From positions 930,001 to 994,000 of the forward strand of contig NZ_CP056117.1 in NCBI RefSeq assembly GCF_013375935.1: a stretch of DNA of 64,000 bases, in the 5' to 3' direction. Both the position numbers and the translations under genes were made by a program. This stretch comes from Enterobacter cloacae (lineage in GTDB: Bacteria > Pseudomonadota > Gammaproteobacteria > Enterobacterales > Enterobacteriaceae). This document shows, in pieces, positions 56,325 to 64,000 of this stretch (the stretch's first letter is position 1; each line of letters begins with the position of its first letter). The notes beneath the pieces were generated by a model. That model ran no database searches, had not been told where the DNA came from, and was given only the letters and a program-made list of their open reading frames with translations.

Positions 56325-58417
56325 TGCTCACTCTCCCGCAGGGTTCCGTTTTCCATGGTATAGAGACGCCCGTGGCAGCCCACCACATCCGGCGAGTGGG
56401 TGACAAACACCAGGCCAATCCCCAGGCTTCGCAGGTTCGCCAGCACCTTTTGCGCGGTCGTCTTATCCAGGTTCGCCGTCACTTCGTCGCAGAGCAGCAG
56501 CTTCGGCTGGCTGTACAGGGCGCGCGCCAGAACCAGCCGCTGCATCTCCCCGGCGGAGAAAAAGGTGTTCCCCGGCAGCATTTCCGTTTCGTAGCCGTGC
56601 GGCAGGCGGGCAACGACGTGGTCCACCTCAGCCAGCCGGCACGCGGCAATGACCTGATCTTTATCCGGCGCGCTGTCAAAGCAGGCGATGTTGTCCAGAA
56701 TCGAGCCGGTGAAGAGAATATCGTCCGCATGTACGATGCGGATATGCTGGCGCAGCGAGGAGAGATCGCACTCCTCAACGGGGATCTTATTGATCCGCAG
56801 CGTGCCTGACGACGCCAGCAGCATGCCGGAGATCAATCGCAGCAGCGTGGTTTTCCCCGACCCGCTCTGGCCGACAATGACCGCCTCTTCGCCCTGCTGC
56901 AGGATCATGTTGATATGCTGTAGCGTGGCCTCCCGGCCAGGATAGGCAAATGACACGTCCTCAAACTGCAGACAGACCGGCGAGGTCACTATCCGCTTAC
57001 CAAACTGGCTGGTCTCTGAAGGGGCGAACAGCAGGTCGCCCACGCGATCCAGCGGCCCCTTCAGGGCATTTTTGTCCAGCAGCTTTTGCGCCACCTGCAC
57101 CATGGCGTCTGAAAAATAGCGTTTGTAGCTGATGTAGGCGTACAGCATCCCGATACTCATCTGCCCTTCCAGGATCAGCCACGCGCCAAAGCACACCACC
57201 AGCAGCTGCTCGGCATTGATCACCAGCAGCGAGGCCACGTCAAAGCGGGCCAGCAGCCGCTCTTTTCGCATCAGCCCGGCGATGTGTTCGCGCTGGGATT
57301 TGTCCATCACCGCGTCCCGGGCCTGCTCCATGTTGTTCGCCTTGAGCGTGATGATCCCTTTCTGCGTCTCCACCAGCAGGGATTCATACTGGGCGGTGCG
57401 CTCGATGGAGTCATCCACCGCGCGCTGGTACGGGCCAATCAGCGAAAAGCGGATCAGGAAAAACACGCCCATCAGCAGCATCGTCAGCACCGCAATTTTG
57501 ACGTTATAGAGCAGCATAAACAGCAGGCTGGTCACGGCGATCAGGCTGGAAAAGAGAATTTGCACGTAGCCATTGCTGATGAACTCCGCGCAGGCGTGGA
57601 GCGATTTTTCAATGGCCAGCACGATGCCCGGCGGACGCGAGCGGAACCAGCTGGTCTGGGTGCGTAGCATGTAGTGCCGGACGGACTGGCTCAAGTCGTC
57701 ATAGGCAATGTTACGCATCAGGATCTCAAGCAGCTGCTTGAGGAATTTACCGATGACTTCAAAAATAAAGACGATAGCGAAGATCGCGGTGAGCAATATC
57801 ACCAGATCGCTGTCGCTGCGGGAAATAGCCTCGTCCATGATCAGCTGTACGTAGGTGGGGCTCGCCAGCATGGTGATGAGGGTAAAGATACAGAGCACAA
57901 ACAGCAGCAGCTGGCGCTGGAACAGGCTCGGAGATTTATTGGCCAGGCGCCCGAGGGTCAGCTTTTCATCCGGAGATTTCTTTTCGAAACACGGCGTGGG
58001 CTTAAGCTCAAGGACATAGCCGGAAAAGAGTTTTTCCGCCTCTTTCAGACGGTAGCGGCGCACGCCGCTGGCGGGATCGTGGACGGTCACGCTGCGGCTG
58101 TCGATCTTCACAATCACCACGAAATGGTTGCCGCGCCAGAAGGCGATGAGCGGCAGCTCAGACGTTTCTATTTCAGTGATTTCGCCTTTTAGCACCCGGC
58201 CGGACATATTCTTATCGCTGGCAAGGGTCATCAATTCCGCCATTGAGGTTCCCGCATCGGCGGAAACGGAAATCTCCCGGCGCAGCTGGCTGACAGAGAC
58301 ATGGTGCTCGTAGTGCCCCAGCACCATCGCCAGGCAGGCCAGCCCACATTCGGTAAATTCATGCTGGCGAATAACAGGAGTCTTACCCTGCTTTTTATAC
58401 TGAAAGAGCGAAAACAT
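56321..58417 (-). CDS. C39-peptidase ABC exporter for double-glycine peptides
   Basis: A 698-aa peptidase-containing ABC transporter. The C39 domain (about 10-135) has a complete catalytic triad: Cys24 in FTECGLACL, His98 in GNHFVV and Asp114 in VHDPASG. The membrane domain follows (about 155-430, six helices), then the nucleotide-binding domain with Walker A GQSGSGKT, signature FSAGEMQRL and Walker B LLLCDEVTANLD. Such proteins cut leaders after GG and export the mature peptide. Here the substrates are evidently the two peptides encoded just upstream. A terminator hairpin separates it from them. Confidence 0.96.
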   Translation of the reverse strand: MFSLFQYKKQGKTPVIRQHEFTECGLACLAMVLGHYEHHVSVSQLRREISVSADAGTSMAELMTLASDKNMSGRVLKGEITEIETSELPLIAFWRGNHFVVIVKIDSRSVTVHDPASGVRRYRLKEAEKLFSGYVLELKPTPCFEKKSPDEKLTLGRLANKSPSLFQRQLLLFVLCIFTLITMLASPTYVQLIMDEAISRSDSDLVILLTAIFAIVFIFEVIGKFLKQLLEILMRNIAYDDLSQSVRHYMLRTQTSWFRSRPPGIVLAIEKSLHACAEFISNGYVQILFSSLIAVTSLLFMLLYNVKIAVLTMLLMGVFFLIRFSLIGPYQRAVDDSIERTAQYESLLVETQKGIITLKANNMEQARDAVMDKSQREHIAGLMRKERLLARFDVASLLVINAEQLLVVCFGAWLILEGQMSIGMLYAYISYKRYFSDAMVQVAQKLLDKNALKGPLDRVGDLLFAPSETSQFGKRIVTSPVCLQFEDVSFAYPGREATLQHINMILQQGEEAVIVGQSGSGKTTLLRLISGMLLASSGTLRINKIPVEECDLSSLRQHIRIVHADDILFTGSILDNIACFDSAPDKDQVIAACRLAEVDHVVARLPHGYETEMLPGNTFFSAGEMQRLVLARALYSQPKLLLCDEVTANLDKTTAQKVLANLRSLGIGLVFVTHSPDVVGCHGRLYTMENGTLRESEQ

Positions 58418-58433
58418 AATTATCCGTGGCTGA

Positions 58434-58464
58434 AATAAAAAAATGGCCCGGCAATGCGGGCCAT
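58434..58464 (-). terminator. Terminator/attenuator between bacteriocin peptides and exporter
   Basis: On the minus strand, ATGGCCCG and CGGGCCAT arms (58443-58464) with a short loop are followed by a seven-T tract and ATTT (58442 to 58434). It lies 20 bp after the second peptide gene stop. Partial readthrough would give much peptide mRNA and little exporter mRNA, a common design in bacteriocin operons. Confidence 0.85.
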
Positions 58465-58484
58465 GCGTACAACGTTCTTCACGC

Positions 58485-58670
58485 TTATGCGCTGAAGAAA
58501 CCGCCGATGAAGCCGCCCACCAGGCCGAATACGCCGCCGATGGTGCCGCCCAGCGCGCCTAACATCTGGCTGCCCGCGTTATAGCCTGCGCTTGCACCCT
58601 GAATAGCGGCCGCAAACGGATCCCAACCACCGATGATGTCCTGTGCTTTTTTGAAATCGATAACTTGCAT
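58485..58670 (-). CDS. Double-glycine-leader glycine-zipper peptide 2 (putative bacteriocin)
   Basis: A 61-aa peptide. The leader is 15 residues (MQVIDFKKAQDIIGG), ending in the GG cut by C39 peptidases; the mature part would be 46 residues starting WDPF. It has dense small-residue GxxxG-type repeats (GALGGTIGGVFGLVGGFIGG), which favour membrane helix packing. Its leader is closely similar to that of the peptide encoded 23 bp upstream. This pairing is the hallmark of two-peptide (class IIb-like) bacteriocins and of the glycine-zipper proteins CdzC/CdzD of Caulobacter. Toxic activity is inferred. Confidence 0.85.
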   Translation of the reverse strand: MQVIDFKKAQDIIGGWDPFAAAIQGASAGYNAGSQMLGALGGTIGGVFGLVGGFIGGFFSA

Positions 58671-58693
58671 GATACTTTTCCTGTAAACGTGAA

Positions 58694-58888
58694 TTAGTTG
58701 TAGCTACCAACCAGCGCGCCCAGGAAGCCCATTGCGCCACCCAGAATTCCGCCAACCACACCGCCAACCATGCCCATGATGCTCGCGCCGGTGTCGCAAC
58801 CCAGCTGTGCACCCTTAACCAGACCAGCGAACGGGTTTAACGCGCCACCGATAATATCTTTCGCTTCTACGAATGAAATCGCTTTCAT
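58694..58888 (-). CDS. Double-glycine-leader glycine-zipper peptide 1 (putative bacteriocin)
   Basis: A 64-aa peptide with a 15-residue leader (MKAISFVEAKDIIGG) and a predicted 49-residue mature part starting ALNPF. It contains GMVGGVVGGILGGAMGFLG, a glycine zipper, and one cysteine (in QLGCDTG). Both peptides share F-x-x-A-x-DIIGG in the leader and (N/D)PF early in the mature part. The start has a strong AGGAG ribosome-binding site (about 58896-58900). It is the first gene of the exporter operon, 73 bp after ecpE on the same strand. Confidence 0.85.
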   Translation of the reverse strand: MKAISFVEAKDIIGGALNPFAGLVKGAQLGCDTGASIMGMVGGVVGGILGGAMGFLGALVGSYN

Positions 58889-58911
58889 TTTTTTCTCCTG
58901 TAGTTATGGAT

Positions 58912-58954
58912 CTTTAGCATGTTGCTAAAGGCTAATTTCCTTTTATGAAGGAAA
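58912..58954 (-). promoter_or_regulatory. Tandem hairpins between ecpE and the bacteriocin genes
   Basis: Two perfect inverted repeats fill the 73-bp gap: TTTCCTT/AAGGAAA (58936-58942 and 58948-58954) and CTTTAGCA/TGCTAAAG (58912-58919 and 58923-58930). Neither is followed by a T tract on the minus strand. They could be an mRNA-processing or stabilising site or a weak terminator; a promoter for the peptides is not evident. Confidence 0.6.
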
Positions 58955-58961
58955 GCGGTTG

Positions 58962-59615
58962 CTACGGGCAGGTGGTAAGCGGAATGATTTTATTTCCATA
59001 AATAATCATCCGCTTTGCGGCCTGTCCGGCATTATCTATTTCCAGCCGGTGCCCCGGCGGAATATATTTTGAATTGTTATATTGCGTGCTGCATCCGACC
59101 GAGGAAACATATTTAAAATAGGTATTCCCGGTATTACTCACCACCCCGTTGCTAAACGCATAATCAAAATGTCGGGTCCATGGACGAACAATCAAAATCG
59201 CCTCAAGCGAGACCACCACATCCGACTGGATGCGCTGGCCTTTGCGCGTGACAACCTTTGCCTGGAGCGGCGTCTCGGTGAATTTTACGCGATAATATCG
59301 CTCTTTATTGTCGTGCGGGCCGGTATAGTAAAATTTAAACCCTGCCCGCTCGCCGCTCCCCAACGTTAATTGCTTTGGCGAATACATGACTTCGCCATCT
59401 TTTATTTCAGTTTCTTTTCCCTTCTCTTTAGGAACGTCTACCTGGATAAGCGAGACGGTATAATTCTGGCGCTCGCTGGTATCATTTTTTATGGGCTGAA
59501 AAACAACTTCTTTCTCAGGCAGAAAATCAATATTCAGACTTTCGATAATTAAAGCATTTGCCCCTGTGGAAATGAAGCAATTTATTGCAAAAATAGCCAG
59601 GAATTTTGCAGTCAT
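58962..59615 (-). CDS. ecpE: Common pilus chaperone EcpE-like
   Basis: A 217-aa periplasmic protein with a signal peptide (about 1-21, ending ANA) and the two-Ig-domain chaperone layout of the alternate (alpha) chaperone-usher class: SLNIDFLPEKEVVFQPIKNDT, then LTLGSGERAGFKFYYTG. It fits EcpE by position after ecpD and by size (E. coli EcpE about 236 aa). Its N-terminal edge lacks the PapD-type Arg/Lys pattern, as usual in this class. It is the last ecp gene here. Confidence 0.8.
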   Translation of the reverse strand: MTAKFLAIFAINCFISTGANALIIESLNIDFLPEKEVVFQPIKNDTSERQNYTVSLIQVDVPKEKGKETEIKDGEVMYSPKQLTLGSGERAGFKFYYTGPHDNKERYYRVKFTETPLQAKVVTRKGQRIQSDVVVSLEAILIVRPWTRHFDYAFSNGVVSNTGNTYFKYVSSVGCSTQYNNSKYIPPGHRLEIDNAGQAAKRMIIYGNKIIPLTTCP

Positions 59616-59621
59616 GGTTGA

Positions 59622-61218
59622 TTAATTCCAGGATGCACTAACATCTATTCTTCCCTGCGCGGTAACTTCGCCAAACCAGCTATTTCCGTCGTAGGTAGTT
59701 TTCGAGACCGGGTTATCCATAACAAACTGCAACACCAGCGGCGTTTTCCATAGCCACATATCGGTCACGCCGGAGCTCATTTTGTCCCACTCTTCCGGGT
59801 GCGTAGCAGGCGCGGGGATCGGCAGCACTTCGCCCTTACAGTTATGCGCCATGCTCGCCTGGCTTTTCCCCACCAGCACGTTGCCCGGAATGGGAACCGT
59901 AAAACCGTTGCCGCTGAAGGCGCAGTAGTCCACCCCGTTCAGGCTTTGGGTTGGCCCGGTTACTTTTACCGTGACCGCGATCGCCGCATCTTTTTGCGCG
60001 CCGCTGTAGGTGATGGTGTAGGGGATCTCAATCGGCGTTTCGCCTATGGTGCCTTTTCCGGAGCCACCCAGACCGTCAGGATCGAGGGTGTAGTCCGGGT
60101 TATCGGGCACAATTTCCAGACCCGGCTCGATAGGGTTAATCACCAGTCCGCCGCCGGGCTGGAAGCAGAAGTCCGCCGCCAGCGAGCTGTTGCCCGGCGT
60201 CAGGCACAGGCTGACGATATTGCCGATGCTGCTGCCGTCCCCCGCCTGCGCCACGCTCAAAATCAACGCCTTTGGCAAAAAGATCTTAAGGTACGCTTTG
60301 CCGCCGTTTTTCTGCGGCGCCGCGAGGAACGTGTTCGCCAGCACGCGCGTATCGCTCAGGATGCCGCCGGAGATGCTGTACCAGGTGTTTTCATCGAAGG
60401 TCAGCTCCGCGGCAAGCCCGGTACCGCCGTTCATGTGCGTTTGCAGCACGCTGTTTACGCGGGAGGAGGTAAGCGCCAGCCCCCCCGTTGTAGCCGGAGA
60501 TATCTTCACCAATAAAGGTGTACTCGAGCAGGTCGCACAGCACGCCAGACACCGTGTTACGCGTGTATTTTGTGCAGGTGGCCCCCGTCGATCCGTCAAT
60601 AATCGTCACTTCGCCGCTGATCGGGTCAATCCCCAGGTTAAGCGCCCTGGAGTTGGTCATCGTCAGCGTGCCCACCTTGTGAAGCGTATTGGTGGTGGTG
60701 ACCTTGTTGATCGAGCTGATTTGCGGCGTGGAGGTGATGGTCACCTCATCGCCTGGCGCGGCGTTAAGCAGATAGTTGAAGAACGGATCGCCCAATACCC
60801 AGCGTCCATAAGACGTGCCGGACTCCATCACCGGAGGCTTCACCACCATCGACGTGTCGGTATAGCTGGTCGTCGGGGTGTAGCCCGCGGTGCCGCAGGA
60901 CGAACACGCTGTCCCCTTAAAGAACGGCGAGGCGCTTGAGCCGGTCACCGAAAAGTCGATGGTCAGCGCGCTGCCTGCCGGGCCGTTGAAGCTGTTGTCC
61001 GGTATATAGGTGGCGATCCCGTTATTCGTTTTCGCGCTCAGCGTCGGCCACTCGCGCGAACCGTGTAAAAACGCGGTCGAGGTGCTGTTCAGGCTAAACA
61101 GCCCGGCGCTGTTTCCCGTGCCGTCGTTATCCGGGTTATTGATGGCGAAGTAGGGCAACTCCTGCGCACAGGCCGCCGCGCTCATCAGCAGCAAATTAAG
61201 AGCGAATATCTTTTTCAT
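59622..61218 (-). pseudogene. ecpD: Common pilus tip adhesin EcpD-like, frameshifted
   Basis: Reading from the ATG at 61218 (MKKIFALNLLLMSAAACAQE, signal peptide) the frame is open for about 244 codons through TFIGEDISGYNGG, then shifts at a run of seven C on the plus strand (60480-60486). With six it continues LALTSSRVNSVLQTHMNGG and stays open to the stop at 59622, giving 531 aa, near E. coli EcpD (547). EcpD sits at the pilus tip and polymerises. The start overlaps the ecpC end by 23 bp. As read, the protein would be truncated, leaving pili without a tip adhesin; a base-calling error is the simplest alternative. Confidence 0.85.
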
Positions 61219-63790
61219 CGTCACGTTCCAGCGTTCCTTTTGCTTCCTGCCAGACGAAATCGCCTTTATTACAGGAGATGTCCCCGAGCCACAGCGCGCC
61301 GCGGTTAGACTCAATATCCAGACGCACCTCGCAGACGCTGTCGTCCGGCGTGGCAATACTCAGGACAGGGTTATTCTTATCAACGTCAATCACAAAGCGT
61401 CCGTCGTTTTCTGTACGGGTCAGACCGACGTGGTTTTTGATTTGCGTGGCGCCAATCGGGTTACCGTTTGCATCAACGAGACGACCAAACAGGGTGACGA
61501 TTTTCTTCACCTGCGGCTTCATCACCACCGTATTGCCCGGATAGACGGTGATATGGCGACGCGCGTTCGCGCCAATCTCATAGCTTTCCGTACCGGTTTC
61601 ACTGTTCATCACCTCCAGGTCATAAGCCTGGTATGCCGGCAGCGACAGCCAGGTTTTATCCCCTTTGATGCGTTCCGCACGCCCATTAAGCTTCAGCGTC
61701 AGGGCTTCATCCGACTTAAGGCCGGTGCTGACGATCACCCCTGCGCTTTCGGTGCCTTTCCCGGCGGCGATCGCCTCTTTGGACCAGCCCACGCTGCCGT
61801 CGCTGGTCAGCGTGGAGTTCCAGCCTTTGCTCATGCCGCTCTGGACGCTGAGAATGTTGCTGTTCCACGGCGTGTCGAAATTCACGCTGCCGCCGCCGCT
61901 TACGCTGCGATCCTGGCGGCTGTTGAAGGCCTTCGAGACGTTGGCCGTGGCCGACTTCAGGTAATCGCCCTCAAACTGGCGGCTGGCGCTGACGTTCAGC
62001 GCCGTACCGGTATCACGATTGTGGGAGACCCCAACCGACACGGTGTTTCCGATCGGTATGGCGAAATCGAGCATCACATAACGATCTTTCTCCTCGTAAT
62101 AGCCGTCGTATTTGTTCCGCGACATCCCCACGCGCAGGCGCGCCGTGCCGTAGCGACCGGCGTAAAGCCCCTGGGAGTAATCCAGCTGGTAGCGTTTATA
62201 GCGATAAAGGTCGTCTTCCTGGCGCATCACGCTCAGGTTGCCCGCAGAGGGCAGCCCGAACGACGGCAGGCTGAACGAGGCGCCCCAGGTGTTGCCCTTG
62301 CTCTCATAGATGTCGAGGAACTTACCGCTGGAGAGCTGTTCATGGGAGTACCAGACCGAACCGATCTGCCACGGCAGGCTGAGGTTCGCGCCGTAGTTGG
62401 CGCGGTACGTCCCGTCGGACGCGGCCATGGTCTGGGTATTAACCGAGAAATAGCCCGTCAGGTTCAGGGAGGCCCACATCTCGCCGACGATGTGTTCCCG
62501 CATCATGTAGGTGGAGGCGTTCCAGTCGACCATCCCGCTGCGCTTGCTGAACGAGGCCCCCACCAGCGACATGGTGTCTTTATGTTTGGTGTCGTAATCG
62601 TAGTAGTACGTGTTGTCCTGCTCGTTTTTGCGCTTCGCGTATTTTTTATAGTTAACGACGGACTTATCGCGGCTATACATCCCGCCCCACATCTGCCAGC
62701 GCAGCGTTTCCGACACGTTGCTGGAGAACGGCTTATTTACGGTGTACATGCTGCGCGACACGGTGCGGCTGCCGCTTACCACTTCGACTTCGATGCTGTA
62801 GATCCCGTAGGGCAGGCTGCTGGTGTCAATTTCATGGTTGCCGACGTCAAAGCGCTGGATGCCGATAAGCTGCCCGTCCCGACGAATGCGGGCCTCCCCC
62901 GCCGTAGGGAAGTAGACCACTACCGGCGTCAGGGAGAGCGTGTTATCGCGCTTGCGCGAGTTGGCCTGGTTGCCCATGGAGACGCCGTAGACCTCACCGC
63001 CGGAAATACCGCTGACGCTTGCCAGGGACTGCATCGCCCAGCCGTTCAGCATGCCTGCGGCGTAGCGCATCCCCTGATAGTCGCGCTCCCACATGACCGC
63101 GTTCATCTGGGTGTCGCTGCTGCTCTCGTTGACGTAGCCAGAGCCGTCGATCAGCAGGTGATCGACGCCCATCGAGATCCAGTTTTTGGCATTCAGATAG
63201 CCGGATGACCAGCTTTCGCCGTAGCCGCTCTCGGTGTGATACGCCCCAAGGTTGTAGGAGAATGTCCCGCTCAGGTCGTCGGGCGTCGGGGCATCAGTAT
63301 CCACCTCACGCGGACGAATATTCACCCCGTAGTCGCTCTTCGACAGGTTCAGCAGCAGGCGCATTTTTTTCTGATCCAGCTGGAACGCTGAACCCGCGCT
63401 TACCGGAATGCGCATCTGGTCATCAAACTGCTTATCGTTAATGCTTTGCAGCAGCGTCCGCATCTCTTTTGACAGGCGGATGCCGTTATCGGACTCCTGA
63501 ACCTGAACGTCCCTCAGCCCCAGCTTGCGATCTTTTGCAAAGAGCGTCACGTCACCGATACGAACGTATTCGCTCGCCGTGCCTTCGCGATTCCCTTGTT
63601 GCGCTGCATGAGGACGCGCATTCACCAGATAGACGGGAATTTTGATCCCCTGCTCCAGCAATCCATAAAGCGAGTCGGGAAAACGGTAATTAGCGATAAC
63701 CACGGAGCTTGAGGCTGCGTACGCGAGCGCGGGCAGCGTGCCGGATGCGCAAGCCATCATTACCGGCAACACTAATTTATTTTTCACCAT
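61196..63790 (-). CDS. ecpC: Common pilus usher EcpC-like
   Basis: An 864-aa outer-membrane usher (E. coli EcpC 841 aa) with a signal peptide (about 1-26, ending AYA). Recognisable ECP features: MYERDFAGHRFAGGML-like MWERDYQGMRYAAGMLNGW (about 236-254), WGNQASS-like SMGNQANSRK, HEIDTSSLPYGIYSIEVEV, and the C-terminal carboxypeptidase-like domain VTLFGRLVDANGNPIG with RTENDGRFVIDVDK. It exports the EcpA/EcpD pilus. The nearest relatives are the alpha-type ushers, distinct from the FimD-type usher at 44219-46744. Confidence 0.9.
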   Translation of the reverse strand: MVKNKLVLPVMMACASGTLPALAYAASSSVVIANYRFPDSLYGLLEQGIKIPVYLVNARPHAAQQGNREGTASEYVRIGDVTLFAKDRKLGLRDVQVQESDNGIRLSKEMRTLLQSINDKQFDDQMRIPVSAGSAFQLDQKKMRLLLNLSKSDYGVNIRPREVDTDAPTPDDLSGTFSYNLGAYHTESGYGESWSSGYLNAKNWISMGVDHLLIDGSGYVNESSSDTQMNAVMWERDYQGMRYAAGMLNGWAMQSLASVSGISGGEVYGVSMGNQANSRKRDNTLSLTPVVVYFPTAGEARIRRDGQLIGIQRFDVGNHEIDTSSLPYGIYSIEVEVVSGSRTVSRSMYTVNKPFSSNVSETLRWQMWGGMYSRDKSVVNYKKYAKRKNEQDNTYYYDYDTKHKDTMSLVGASFSKRSGMVDWNASTYMMREHIVGEMWASLNLTGYFSVNTQTMAASDGTYRANYGANLSLPWQIGSVWYSHEQLSSGKFLDIYESKGNTWGASFSLPSFGLPSAGNLSVMRQEDDLYRYKRYQLDYSQGLYAGRYGTARLRVGMSRNKYDGYYEEKDRYVMLDFAIPIGNTVSVGVSHNRDTGTALNVSASRQFEGDYLKSATANVSKAFNSRQDRSVSGGGSVNFDTPWNSNILSVQSGMSKGWNSTLTSDGSVGWSKEAIAAGKGTESAGVIVSTGLKSDEALTLKLNGRAERIKGDKTWLSLPAYQAYDLEVMNSETGTESYEIGANARRHITVYPGNTVVMKPQVKKIVTLFGRLVDANGNPIGATQIKNHVGLTRTENDGRFVIDVDKNNPVLSIATPDDSVCEVRLDIESNRGALWLGDISCNKGDFVWQEAKGTLERDDEKDIRS

Positions 63791-63796
63791 GCATCC

Positions 63797-64000
63797 TTAC
63801 TTAACAGGAATGAACTGTTTCAGGTCCCATATTCCGAGATGAAAATGGTTATCCGTAATGTTGATATCCTCGATAGCGCGCGAGGTTTCCGGCATCAGGT
63901 AGAAGTTTTTGGTACACGGCGTTGTCGGGGATTCCGGGTTCGGCTTCAGGCAGGTCCCGGTCGCGTTGACGCGAAAAGAGGTGTTACCTTTATTGGTTAT
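63797..64000 (-). CDS. ecpB: Common pilus chaperone EcpB-like (partial, cut by the window end)
   Basis: The C-terminal 67 codons of a gene running out of the window; stop codon at 63797-63799, 7 bp before ecpC. The translated end contains TGTCLKPNPES, TPCTKNFYLMPETSRAI and ends KQFIPVK. Cysteine-bearing C-terminal Ig domain, position before the usher and length fit EcpB. Confidence 0.75.
   Translation of the reverse strand: MTNKGNTSFRVNATGTCLKPNPESPTTPCTKNFYLMPETSRAIEDINITDNHFHLGIWDLKQFIPVK

Overview
The window reads as a chromosomal segment of an enteric bacterium of the family Enterobacteriaceae, most likely Enterobacter or a close relative; the genus is an inference. The housekeeping block (yicG, ligB, gmk, rpoZ, spoT, trmH, recG, gltS, xanP, yicH, yicI, yicJ, selC) has the gene order known from Escherichia coli and Salmonella, and the proteins are close to the E. 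coli ones. The rest of the window is accessory.

181-16013 is half of a second, lateral-type (Flag-2) flagellar system. Basal-body and export genes run leftwards (lafK, lfiE, F, G, H, I, J) and rightwards (lfiM, N, P, Q, R, lfhB, lfhA) from a 519-bp divergent control region. Beyond lfiJ lie a two-domain glycosyltransferase and a FliB-like flagellin lysine methylase, probably flagellin-decorating cargo. A secreted LprI-like protein (16015-17004) closes the cluster.

17490-34712 is core genome. yicI carries a one-base frameshift in a G tract, yicH runs into a palindromic intergenic repeat, and the block ends with the selenocysteine tRNA gene selC.

34713-38916 is an accessory module next to selC. 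It holds an AT-rich type II-A retron (effector with a nucleoside-deoxyribosyltransferase-like fold, msr-msd RNA, reverse transcriptase of the Ec86/Eco1 kind), a ribbon-helix-helix protein, a SymE-like toxin and a HigB/HigA-type toxin-antitoxin pair with a palindromic operator. This is the pattern of a defence and stability island.

38981-48264 holds regulators (a GlxA-type AraC protein, a ToxR/CadC-like membrane regulator with a small membrane partner, a LuxR-type protein) and a complete chaperone-usher fimbrial operon. Its tip adhesin is out of frame at an 8-G tract. 48267-54228 holds blc, a MerR-type regulator, a periplasmic hydroxyisourate hydrolase, a DUF523-DUF1722 protein, a RecF-like ATPase, a second GlxA-type regulator and a metallo-beta-lactamase-fold hydrolase.

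54318-58888 is the most unusual locus. Two tiny double-glycine-leader peptides rich in glycine zippers precede a C39-peptidase ABC exporter, an unrecognised 249-aa protein and an HlyD-type adaptor. The layout fits a two-peptide bacteriocin (microcin or Cdz-like) with its type I secretion system. It sits directly downstream of, and on the same strand as, an E. coli common pilus-like operon (ecpB, C, D, E; 58962 to the window end), whose ecpD is also out of frame at a G tract. Three independent +1 G-tract frameshifts in one window mean either real slippage or phase variation, or a systematic base-calling problem.
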